Of a stretch of DNA of 14,157 bases, positions 1 through 7,900 are shown in pieces; within the stretch, counting starts at the first letter, position 1, and the number at the start of each line of letters is the position of its first letter. The translations under genes were made by a program, and so were the position numbers. This DNA comes from Spirogloea muscicola. Taxonomy: Eukaryota; Streptophyta; Zygnematophyceae; Spirogloeales; Spirogloeaceae. The notes beneath the pieces are model-generated. The model had not been told where the DNA came from and did not search any database. It worked only from the letters and a program-made list of their open reading frames with translations. The DNA lies in NCBI GenBank assembly GCA_009602725.1, contig WELB01000083.1:123830-137986 (forward strand). The letters run 5' to 3'.

Positions 1-399
1 AGACAAGGGGCCAGGATTAAGAGTCTGTGAGTGTCTCAAAACAGTAGGACAAACAGGACCTTGACTCTCACACACTGTTCTCTTGTGACTCCTTTCGTGA
101 CTTATTGGGACTGTTCTAAAGGGTGTAAGATATAGAATTCAGCTAAAAGGGTTTAGGGTTTGGCCTAAAGCTCCAGGATTGAGCATTCTGGCTCGGATCC
201 CTTCCTTTAGGACTTGTTTGAGCTGCAAATGCTGGACAATAAAGCGTGACCTTAATACCGAGTATTCATCAGCCACTCTCAGCCTGCTTTGCGGTCAATT
301 TCAAGCATAGAGGATGCAGAGGTTTACAGCTTGACAAGGTGAGTTTTCGGATACCAACTCAAATGTGATAACAGTCTAAATGCCAGCTCAGAGTCTTAC
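1..399 (-). other. Intron of MED14 running off the left edge
   Basis: The sequence follows the GTAAGA donor at 399-394. No frame here resembles the MED14 continuation (expected to start near GRFLL). It contains a short TTTAGGG-like stretch at 147-172 and nothing else I recognise. Confidence 0.7.
147..172. repeat. Degenerate telomere-like stretch (TTTAGGG sense)
   Basis: The plus strand reads GGGTTTAGGGTTTGG followed by CCTAAAG, roughly two to three degenerate heptamers, inside the MED14 intron. Confidence 0.55.
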
Positions 400-1056
400 C
401 CTAGGTTGACAGACAGGCCAATGAAGGTGTCGCCAAAGGCTCGCACCCACAGCACAAGGGGCGTTGGCCCAGCTGCACCCTCCTTTATGGTTGGGAACCC
501 CAATTCCGACGATCTGTATCCACCAAACTCGTCTCGCTCCTTGGAGGAGTCAGCTGCCTCCCAGCCCAGCAGGTCGCTGGTCCGTCCATGGGCGTGGATG
601 CTGCAGTTCGAGAGGAATACGTCTTCTGGGTCGGCGCAGAGATCTTGCCGGACAAGAACGTGCTTCTCCACCTCGCGAAGCCGCGTGTACGCGTTGCAGT
701 CGGCTGCCCGCAGGAGGAGCGCCTCAAGGCCGATGCTGCGGGCAGCGCCGAGCTCAAAGGCGGCAACCTCCCCACCATTTGCAGCATCAAGCACTAGCGG
801 AGCATGGGAGACCAAGACGCGGCGTGAGCAGTCGTCGACGGCAATGGTGAGGGCCGGAGGCAGGTCCGAACTGGCGCTGGCCTTCACAGTGTTGCCTCCC
901 GGCAGCTCGTCCTTTGCTTTGTCCACCCAGTAGGACACAATGAGCGTTGGGAGCGACGGTGCGGTGCCCTCTGCTGGCGGCGCTGCCACCGATCCCAGGC
1001 TGCCTTCTGACCGACCTCCACCCTGCCGCACCTCCACAGCGATCCGACCTCTCCAC
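400..1056 (-). CDS. MED14: MED14 large exon: LLLRAADCNAYTRL...VRAFGDTFIGLSVN
   Basis: Acceptor CAATGCAG|GTGGAG completes the Arg codon (AG + G) split from the previous exon. Donor CCTAGG|GTAAGA leaves two bases. It encodes about 219 residues. An RWRGRIAVEV start matches the plant RWKDAIRFEL region, and LIVSYWVD, LLLRAADCNAYTRL and the VRAFGDTFIGLSVN end follow in order. The next exon is not in the window. Confidence 0.94.
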
Positions 1057-3346
1057 CTGCATTGACATGTTCTTCATCACATCCTAAGGAAATGAACGCC
1101 TGCATCCTGCATCCTGAAGCTCTTGAATTTTTCCAGACGTCCATGTACAGCTCCCCTGAAGCACTGTACTCCAATGTTGACAGATTCTGTGACTAAAAGT
1201 TGCCTAATCAGAAACTTCAAGCCTCCTGGCAAGTCCTTACTCTCTTATGGTCCTTACACTCTTTTGACTGAGCAGCTACAGGAGTCGTACAGTACCTGCC
1301 AGCCTGGAGTGCATGGGCCTGGCTGATGAGCGTGTCCACAGTGAGCAGCGAGCAGGCCTCACGCAGGATGCTGCACAGAGTTTCCAGTGGCGTGGTGGAA
1401 GCCGCCATGTGGCGGTCCAGGTCGTTGGCGAGCGCAAGCTTCTGTGGCTCAGCCAGCACCACGTGCTCACCGGCGGCAATGCCCACCAGCAGCTCCACAT
1501 CAACGACATGCCAGAGCTGTGTTGAGCAAGAACATCAAACAGCACATGTCCAACTCAGCCAGTGATTATCCTCCTATCCCTTGGCATGGACTACACTGCA
1601 AGTCAGATGATTTACAAGTGAAGGAGGTGAAGGCTTCAAGGCCAGCAGATTGAGAAGGATGTAGGATGTAATGATATAGCTCTGACTTTCCATGAACAGC
1701 AAGAACGCTATGACATTCTCAGCAGGTCGTAAGCTGCCACCAACATTGATGTTGGCGCAGTAGCCCAGCGTGAGGCACGCCTCAAATTGGCCCTCTGACC
1801 GCAGAATCACGTGGCCATCTTCCACCCTCACGGATGTCAGCCCCTCGAGAAGCTGCAAAGCCAGCTGCACGCTGTCATAGCAAGAAAGAGACTGCACATG
1901 CGAGCTGAGGCATCTGCCAGACAATGACACTTGGCCATTAGAAGAACCTAATTCCGAGATCCAGAGCATAGCTCATATTGGTCTTAATTGGGACTTAAAA
2001 GTGTCACCCAATGGATTGCGGTCAACTGTCTCTCACCTCGAGCTCGATGAGGCGGGAGCGTAGGAGGGAATCAATCTTGCAAACGGCGGCCTCCCTCTGC
2101 TCGCCATCCAGGAGTGTGGGGCCCTGGAGGCCCTCAATGCACTTGGGAAGGCGGCTGAACGACCCTGTGCCAAGCACTGCCGGAGCGCAGGAGGTGGAGA
2201 CGTCAGCAAGACAGGTGATGGGAGCTGATGGTGTAAAAGTACAGAGATCAACGAGTAGCAGAGCTTGGCACTCTACTGCTCAATACAGCACAACCATGCT
2301 AAGGACTGGCTCTTGCCAAGGTGTAGCCATGTCGTGGCACCAGGCTGCGAGACTGAATGCAGACCTTCGACGGCAGTGAGGACATCGTATGGTGGAGCAC
2401 GCGCCTGCTGGAGCTCCAGGTGGAGGAGCCACAGCGAGTCTGCGGCACTCGTGAGGCTGCCATCGTGGTTGGCTAGCGTGTCCAGTAGCTGCTGGCAGCG
2501 GCCGAGCAGCGGCAGCTGCGCGCCATGTGAGGCGAGGCAAGTCAAGACCCTAAGAATAGAGACCTCAACACGTTGCACCGATACCCTCTTCGCCTTGTCA
2601 CTGTCACTCAACGACTCCGCTAAGATCCCAGCAGCTGCAAAAGCAAGCCTCACATTGACCAGGTTTGGCCCTCTCCGGACGCTCCATGGCTATCGAGTAG
2701 CCATCAACCTAAGCTTGTATAGGTCACGGTCCAAAATCCAGACCGGGGACCCTAAACCGCAAACCACTAAACTTTAAAACCCTAATAGCTGAACCCTAAA
2801 GTATCTGCAACCACGGATCATTCCTTTGGGCTGGCCCTGCACAGCCACTGCCTGAATCCACTCCAAGAATTCCTCTCACAGGACAAGCGTTCATCTCCAG
2901 AGCAGAGGCTGACGAGCTGGTGTTTGGGAGCCTCGGCACCCAACGTCAGTGCCAGAGCCCCACTGCATGAGAAGGGGCGCGCACGAAGCCCCATGGCCCT
3001 AACCCCTAGATCCTAAATCCTAAACCCTAAGCCCTGAAGCACTAGCTCAAACCCTATCTACACAATTGTGAGCCCCCCCCCCGCAGCCTTGACTCCCAGA
3101 CTTCCCAGAGGCTTGCTGGCGAGGCCCTCGAGTGGCGGAGGCGCCGCCGGCCCCACCTGCGCGCACCACTTGACGAGGACGAGGAGGCGCAGGAGGCGCT
3201 GCCGGGTGCGGAAGAGGAACTTGAGCAGCGCGAGCTTCCTCGCGCCGTCCGACAGGTCCTGGTTGGCAGCGCACATCCCCTGCGCGAGGCCGCGGGAGCG
3301 GAAGTGCCAGCGCAAGCATTCAGCAACTTGCAGATTCCTTCGGCCA

Positions 3347-3377
<31 letters not shown>

Positions 3378-3490
3378 GCTGCGCGGCGCACCTTGAGGGC
3401 GAGGTAGCAGCCGCCGACGGCCTTCTTGGCGNGGCCGCCGCCGCCGCCGCCACCGCAGCCGCCGCCGCCGCCGTGCGGGGGGCCTACTGG
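400..3490 (-). CDS. MED14: MED14 (Mediator complex subunit 14), N-terminal part, spliced, runs off the left edge
   Basis: MED14 is the scaffold of Mediator, the nuclear complex that links transcription factors to RNA polymerase II. Recognised exons, in transcription order: about 3490-3392, 3279-3157, 2515-2365, 2176-2037, 1852-1745, 1516-1296 and 1056-400. The six exons after the first total 1400 nt and join in frame with GT-AG introns. Motifs appear in the same order and nearly the same spacing as in plant MED14: LSDGARKLALLKF, RTRQ, LVKWCAQ, LQQARAPPYDV, RLPKCIEG, DSLLRSRLIELE, CLTLGY, LWHVVDVELLVG, LLLRAADCNAYTRL and LWVRAFGDTFIGLSVN. About 470 residues are covered, against roughly 1700 in Arabidopsis from memory, so most of the gene lies left of the window. 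The ATG exon was not found. The N-terminal PF08638-type region is the best-supported part. Identity is by remembered family motifs, not by search. Confidence 0.92.
1296..1516 (-). CDS. MED14: MED14 exon: LWHVVDVELLVG...LQAG
   Basis: Acceptor CAACACAG|CTCTGG, donor GGCAG|GTACTG (phase 2). It carries the LLVG motif, the LANDLDRHMAA segment (plant: LGDDLERRMA) and TVDTLISQ. The exon is 73 codons plus two bases. Confidence 0.94.
1745..1852 (-). CDS. MED14: MED14 exon: EGQFEACLTLGYCANIN
   Basis: This exon is 36 codons in phase 0, with acceptor CTTTGCAG|CTTCTC. The donor AAT|GTTGGT is weak, but it was chosen because it gives the same spacing between TLGY and LW as in plant MED14. Upstream in-frame sequence to about 1969 is open but does not resemble MED14. 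Confidence 0.88.
2037..2176 (-). CDS. MED14: MED14 exon: GTGSFSRLPKCIEG...LLRSRLIELE
   Basis: Acceptor TCCGGCAG|TGCTTGG (completing a Val codon), donor CTCGAG|GTGAGA (phase 0). GTGSFSRLPKC corresponds to the TGSYxRLPKC motif of animals and plants. The exon has no ATG in frame, so a Met-to-stop ORF scan would miss it. Confidence 0.93.
2365..2515 (-). CDS. MED14: MED14 exon: SAADSLWLLHLELQQARAPPYDV
   Basis: Acceptor GCGCAG|CTGCCG, donor GAAG|GTCTGC (phase 1). It carries the diagnostic LQQARAPPYDV and TAVE motifs. The preceding 641-bp intron is the longest inside this gene in the window and holds two telomere-like stretches. Confidence 0.95.
2749..2803. repeat. Degenerate telomere-like array in a MED14 intron
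   Basis: Several CCCTAAA/AACCCTAA-like units (CCCTAAACCG, AAACCACTAAACT, AAAACCCTAA, GAACCCTAAAG) lie in the intron between the LVKWCAQ and LQQARAPPYDV exons. Confidence 0.7.
2998..3058. repeat. Degenerate telomere-like array in the same MED14 intron
   Basis: Units such as CCCTAACCCCTAGATCC, TAAATCCTAAACCCTAAG and CAAACCCTATC recur with the same polarity as the array 200 bp away. Confidence 0.7.
3157..3279 (-). CDS. MED14: MED14 exon: LSDGARKLALLKF...LVKWCAQ
   Basis: This exon is 41 codons, phase 0 at both ends, with acceptor CGCGCAG|GGGATG and donor GCGCAG|GTGGGG. It carries the most conserved N-terminal block of MED14: LSDGARKLALLKF, RTRQRLLRLL and LVKWCAQ. The intron before it is only 112 bp and contains a (GGC)n run. 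Confidence 0.93.
3345..3378. repeat. (CCG)n trinucleotide repeat
   Basis: A perfect (CCG)n run lies in the 112-bp MED14 intron. Similar runs at 3433-3475 encode the glycine tract of the first recognised exon. The assembly has its only ambiguous base beside the second run. Confidence 0.85.
3392..3490 (-). CDS. MED14: MED14 first recognised exon (poly-Gly then AKKAVGGCYLALK); 5' boundary uncertain
   Basis: The frame reads a glycine-rich run and then AKKAVGGCYLALK, which lines up with the RAAE-x-FLSFK segment near the plant MED14 N-terminus. The donor AAG|GTGCGC is in phase 0. The frame has a stop at 3509-3511 and no ATG, so the exon must start at an acceptor. The best candidate is CCACCAG, just before about 3487. 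The ambiguous base at 3432 lies in this exon and leaves one residue undetermined. Confidence 0.6.
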
Positions 3491-3511
3491 TGGGAGGCGA
3501 AGCTCGTCCTA

Positions 3512-3568
3512 CCACTAAACCCTAATCGCCAAACCCTAATGAGCCCTAATTCACCTTCAACCCTAAAG
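3512..3568. repeat. Telomere-like array next to the MED14 5' end and abutting a LINE tail
   Basis: CACTAAACCCTAAT, CCAAACCCTAAT, GAGCCCTAATT and CAACCCTAAAG follow one another. On the minus strand this is TTTAGGG-polarity. Its upstream edge directly touches the hairpin repeat at 3569-3630. Confidence 0.75.
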
Positions 3569-3630
3569 CGGGACTCCTCCAGTAGAGGGCGATGGCTGTG
3601 ATTGACCAGCCCAGAAAAAAGGTTGACCAA
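3569..3630 (-). repeat. LINE-tail hairpin unit
   Basis: On the minus strand, a TTTTCTGGGCTGGTCAATCA hairpin core is followed by CAGCCATCGCCC and TCTACTGGAGGAG. Its downstream end runs straight into TTTAGGG sequence. Confidence 0.7.
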
Positions 3631-3637
3631 ACGAAGA

Positions 3638-3675
3638 GGACTCTTCCAGAGGAGGGCGATGGCTGTGAGTGAGAG
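3638..3675 (-). repeat. Partial LINE-tail unit
   Basis: On the minus strand, CTCACAGCCATCGCCCTCC and TCTGGAAGAGTCC match the 3' half of the neighbouring unit. The 5' half with the TTCTTTT core is missing. Confidence 0.6.
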
Positions 3676-3796
3676 TGTTAGTGCGAGTGTTAACAATGGA
3701 GTGGAGTGTACTGAGTGATGGAGTGTATATTGAACGATGGAAGTCCAAGGGCAAGTACATTGACGGATGTGCACCACCTGCTGCTTTGCTGACCCG

Positions 3797-3946
3797 CTAA
3801 ATAACCACGTGAAGGTCGCTAACTGATGCCCGAAAACCGGATGGCAATCGACAAGCCCTTGTGCCACCAGCTGAGGCTCGACCAGCTTTCTGGTGCAAAG
3901 CATGAGCCTGCGCTCGCTGCAAACAGGCTGACACACGGCGCCGCAG
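3797..3946 (-). pseudogene. LINE reverse-transcriptase polyprotein 3' remnant (copy A)
   Basis: The minus-strand frame reads CLQRAQAHALHQKAGRAS, then GFRASVSDLHVVI and a stop. It is a diverged version of the C-terminal block SLQRSMARALHLRAGRAL...SDLRLLSRGY seen intact at the right edge. Only about 50 codons remain, consistent with 5' truncation. It is probably not expressed. Confidence 0.65.
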
Positions 3947-3963
3947 AAGCTTACAATGAAGAA

Positions 3964-4043
3964 ATACTCTTCCAGTAGAAGGCGAGGCTGTGAATGGCAG
4001 GCCCAGAAAATGAATGAACTGAGTCTGAAGGGGCCAGAAAAGC
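3964..4043 (-). repeat. LINE-tail hairpin unit (3' tail of copy B)
   Basis: On the minus strand, GGCCCCTTCAGACTCAGTTC is followed by ATTCATTTTCTGGGCC, a TTCACAGCC hairpin arm and TCTACTGGAAGAG. It lies about 40 bp after the stop of the remnant at 4083-4142, as expected of its 3' UTR. Confidence 0.7.
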
Positions 4044-4082
4044 GCTAGAGCACACGGCGGCGACTTGAATGGCCACTGGTGC

Positions 4083-4142
4083 TCAATATCCCCTGTTGGG
4101 CAGCCGCAGGTCAGAGGACCTAGTCTCCAGGTAGCGGGTCAA
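4083..4142 (-). pseudogene. LINE polyprotein 3' remnant (copy B)
   Basis: The minus-strand frame reads LTRYLETRSSDLRLPNRGY then TGA. The last ten residues match SDLRLLSRGY of the other copies. Only 19 codons are recognisable. Confidence 0.65.
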
Positions 4143-4157
4143 AGAAACCCTACACTG

Positions 4158-4200
4158 AAATGGGGGCGAGGGCCGTGACAAGCAAGCCCAGAAAGAATGG
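4158..4200 (-). repeat. LINE-tail hairpin unit
   Basis: On the minus strand, TCCATTCTTTCTGGGCTTGC is followed by TTGTCACGGCCCTCGCCCCC, a degenerate copy just upstream of remnant B. Confidence 0.55.
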
Positions 4201-4212
4201 AGAAAGCTCAGA

Positions 4213-4265
4213 AGGAGCGGTGGCTGTATGACAGGCCAGCCCAAACAACGATAGACAAGGTCAAG
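4213..4265 (-). repeat. LINE-tail hairpin unit
   Basis: On the minus strand, GACCTTGTCTATCGTTGTTT is followed by a GGGCTGGCC...ACAGCC hairpin. It lies directly beside the previous unit in the same orientation. Confidence 0.6.
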
Positions 4266-4379
4266 GGGAGAGCCCCAACCCGAATATGTAATCGGCTCAG
4301 CAGAACAATCTCTTGCACAGACGGCCACTCAGTAATTCCTTGAATGCAGGCAGTGCTGTGAGAATGTGAGCTCTTACAT

Positions 4380-4425
4380 AAGGGGCTAGGGCCCACAAAA
4401 GAATTGACAGATTTGAAGGGGAAGT
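4380..4425 (-). repeat. Degenerate LINE-tail unit
   Basis: On the minus strand, CCCCTTCAAATCTGTCAATT and CTTTTGTGGGCCCTAGCCCC keep the core and a degenerate hairpin. Confidence 0.45.
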
Positions 4426-4442
4426 CCCAACACGAGAACGCC

Positions 4443-4876
4443 ACTCACTTGGCATAACCACGGGGGAGCCTCACATTATAACCTGAGAGCCAGTTGCCGC
4501 TGCCTTCTCTACCGAGCAGTTGCAAAATATGCAGCAGGGAAGGGCGCCAACCCAAGTGTAGCTCCTCCGGCCAGGCTCTTCAGAGCGGCAGCCGCAGAGT
4601 CGACCCCCACGAGTTGCTACAAGTCCATCTTGTGGCCTCGTGGAGGTCCGTGTACAAACCACAATGGTGTCACGCCGACGCCCTCCTTGACGCGCGTCGG
4701 CCAGCAACGGAGGCCCCACTTTGACCATTGTAACCAGCGCTTACGTACGTCACCCCCAATGCTTGCTATGAGAACTCGAAAACATCCATTTGCAGACTAC
4801 TAAAACAATGAGGATGGCTATAATGACTGTCCTACAGGACTTGAAGGGGGGGGACTCGGGCACAACTAAGTTAGAA
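4443..4876. other. Unassigned stretch downstream of TRIPP
   Basis: This presumably contains the TRIPP 3' UTR and transcript end. No AATAAA or TGTAA signal in the correct orientation stood out. A GC-rich block at about 4490-4730 is open for 70-85 codons on both strands, but I recognise neither product. A G run lies near 4846. Confidence 0.4.
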
Positions 4877-4971
4877 TCATGAAAGGCCGTCTTCCTCCTC
4901 GCCGTCAGACAACTCATCGCCATTCATGACCGCATAGATCTGGAGCGGCTTCTCAGGGATGAAGAGAACGT
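4877..4971 (-). CDS. TRIPP: TRIPP exon 14 with stop and acidic tail
   Basis: Acceptor GCAAGCAG|ACGTTC. It reads VLFIPEKPLQIYAVMNG (plant TYVPEHSLKINA), then the acidic tail DELSDGEEEDGLS and TGA at 4879-4877. SDGEEE fits a casein kinase 2 consensus. Confidence 0.92.
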
Positions 4972-7900
4972 CTGCTTGCCCCAACAGCCCCCAAGTCGGA
5001 CTCCGTAAGCGTAGTGGACTCGACTGAGGTGTGAGTATCCATCTTAGCGAGCAGCTCTCGCAAACGCGTTGTTCAAGATTCGCACTAGCATGGTGATTAA
5101 AGAGAGGTTCACAGAAGGTAGACAGTGACACCTAAGTTCAAGCCAGATTGTATGACTTGGTCTGATGCGCCGCTTGACAGCCCACCTCGCTGCTTCGTGG
5201 AAACGTGGAGCGTGTCGAGCGTGATGATGCCATCCACAAGCGGCAGCAGCTCGCAGCAGATTGTTGTGGTCGAGTGCGGTGGCACTTTGCTGCCAGTCGC
5301 AGGCGGATCACAACACCATTCGACAAGTATCAGTGCACATAGATGGCTCAAAGGTACGTCTAGTCTTCAAACTTTGGACCTCAACATCAACTCTGACCCA
5401 GCAACTGAGACTTTTCACGCTCCTCAATGCACAGCCCTCTGCTTCTAGCTGGAAGCCAGAGGGGGCGGTTGTGATCACTGGTTGTCCATTGCAAACCCAT
5501 GTCAATAAGACCATCCTTAGTAGTAAGCCTGACCTGAGCTGACTGTGAATTGTATCGCATTTAGGTAGCATCAAGCCTAGTGGCAGGGGAGACTGGGTAT
5601 ACCCCATGGGTGCAACGCTCTGGAGCCAGAGGTAGGAGCGTGGCGACGGCTCAGCGACTGAGGGGGCGTCAGCAGCTGTGGAAGCTGCGGCAGCACTCAG
5701 ACTAGCCTGCCGCTGGGACACAGCCACCGCGGCGGCGCCCAGCAGACTCTCCATCCGCCGCACTGGCGGCAGCAGCGGTCCTTGAGAGGAGCTGCTCCGA
5801 TTGTGCGCCCGACGTTCACCTGCAGGCTCACTGACTTGTATCAGGATGTGCGGGCTGTTGGTGGGGTGTCAAGCAGAACCTCTATAGCCTCAGGGTTCCA
5901 TACTCAGACTCAGACTCATAGGTTTCCAAACTCTCAATAGCTAAGCCCTAGATAATAGGCCTGAGCAACAAGCAATGCTATAGAGAAGGCTAAGACCATT
6001 GCTCAGCAGATACATATCCTGTGTGGATGAATTTGTTAATTACAACTTCACTGCACCTCCAGGGTGGCATACCAGATCCCGTGAGCGGACTGTCATGGTC
6101 TCCATTGAGCGCCTCGCTGGATGTGGCAGACAAAGGACAGCATGGCCAAGTCATCAGAATATGACAACAAGGGTTATGACAAAGCCAGGCAGGACTGAGA
6201 CAGAAGTGTGACTGTCACGGCGTTGTCGACCGATTGTGGCTGTCAAGGTTTCCAGAAATTGGAAATGGTAACCAACTTTGAATAGATCAACTTTGAATCA
6301 ATCAATTAAGACATCATTCTGCAATGCTTTTTGAGGCCCCGAAGTTTCAGGCCTCATTCGTGCGGCCTTTGGTGGCATACCGGTGCGGGAACAAAGGCGC
6401 AGGTGCTGAGCCGGTACGTGGCGGAGGCCCCCCATGCATAGGGGAAGTTGGAAAGGTCAGCCGGCCAAGAGCGGTGGCCGCCAGCGACACCGGTGCCAGG
6501 AGTGTCAGATGCAGCTCCTCGCTCGTCAGGTTCGTGGCATGCACCGACACAGCCTGCATGCCAATGCACGCTGGGCACACTCAGGCTAACACGTTGACAA
6601 TCTGCCGTGAACTATTTGGCTGGTACAACTGCTTAAAAATACTATGCCTTTGCTACAGCAGTACTTTCCCACTTAAACACCCACAATCCTGAGAGCAGCA
6701 TCTGACTGAGCCCTCAAAAGTAGTGGAAGGAAAGGAATCCTTCTCATGCTGATATCTCCTACCCTTTCGGATGCACAGCCCTGAAGCCTACTACAGGCAG
6801 AAGCCTACTGCAGGCAGCCATGCCAGTATCAACGAGTTCTCAGATCTATATTTTGATAAGGAGCAGGAAGACCCACACCTGGTAAACAGTCTATATTGGA
6901 AGTAGATTTGCAAAGCTGGCAACTTTGTCAGTTTGCAACCTTACTAAGATGCATCCCAATGCTTGGTAGGATGGCAGAGTTGGCTTAAGATTGACTGGTA
7001 TCCGATGCTGGACACGTCCCTCTTACCTGGGACTTGATAAACTGGTGTGAAAGTGATGAGGTGTGGGCAGTGGACGAAGCGGTTGAGGATCGAGACGCAG
7101 GCGACTCCTGGCTCACAGAGAGCAGGACATCCCTTCGCGGTCGCGGCGACCACGACAGATGGTGCCTGAACAGCAGGCTCGACTCTGCACGGAGCATAGC
7201 ACAAAAGAGGACGTGCGTCTTCACCTCAGCTTGCAGCTACTTGAGACATGACAAGTACCAGGTATTTCAAGCTTTTACATGATGGGCCTTGCTGCTGTCT
7301 GCCTGCATCCTCTGATACCTTCACATTGCCTCCATGTCAATGGCACTGTGTCTCATTTCGCAAAGATGAGCTGGCTAGGCAGGGCTCTTTCACGTGCTCT
7401 TACACATTGTCTTCAAGTGTGTATAATAAGGCTTGCAAACTTATTTGTCAACGCAAAATTTCTTTGCTGTCTGGAGAACCACATACATAAAGAGATACAG
7501 TGCAAGAAAGAGTGCTGGAGCAGTGCAAAGTGCCTGACCAGAGTGGGAAGAGCGGCAGGAGAGCAGCACGGAAAACTGGGGCTCCTTGACGCCCACATGT
7601 ACACCGGCCCTTTCGCCCTGGGCACTCTGCAGGCCCCTCGAGTCCAGCCGGTCCTCCGGCTGCCGCTGGGGCTGCGCCTCAGCAGGCTGCCGCTTGAGGT
7701 TCGAGCGCAGCACGAACGAGTGCTGCTCGCCCGGCCTGCCAGGCCAATGAACAGCGCGGCTTGCACGTCAGCCCCAAGTCAAACCCTAAACCCTTAACCT
7801 AAATCCAAAACCATAGACCCTGAACCCTAAACCCGAGATCCTAAACATGTCTCTAACCCTCGGACTTATGCCCATTGCTCTTAGCTTCTTGGGGTCGTCG

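Noticed and set aside
406-933. Plus-strand frame of 175 codons
   Set aside because: Antisense to the large MED14 exon, which has strong family motifs and fitting splice sites on the minus strand.
1853-1969. Upstream extension of the MED14 CLTLGY exon to a Met at 1969
   Set aside because: The sequence does not resemble MED14, and the acceptor at 1852 gives exact spacing to the previous exon.
2749-3058. Possible chromosome end (telomere)
   Set aside because: The units are degenerate, short and flanked by coding exons on both sides, so this is interstitial sequence.
3068-3601. Plus-strand 177-codon frame and a minus-strand Arg/Ala-rich frame over the same DNA
   Set aside because: Both run through the (CCG)n repeats and across MED14 exons in the wrong frame or strand.
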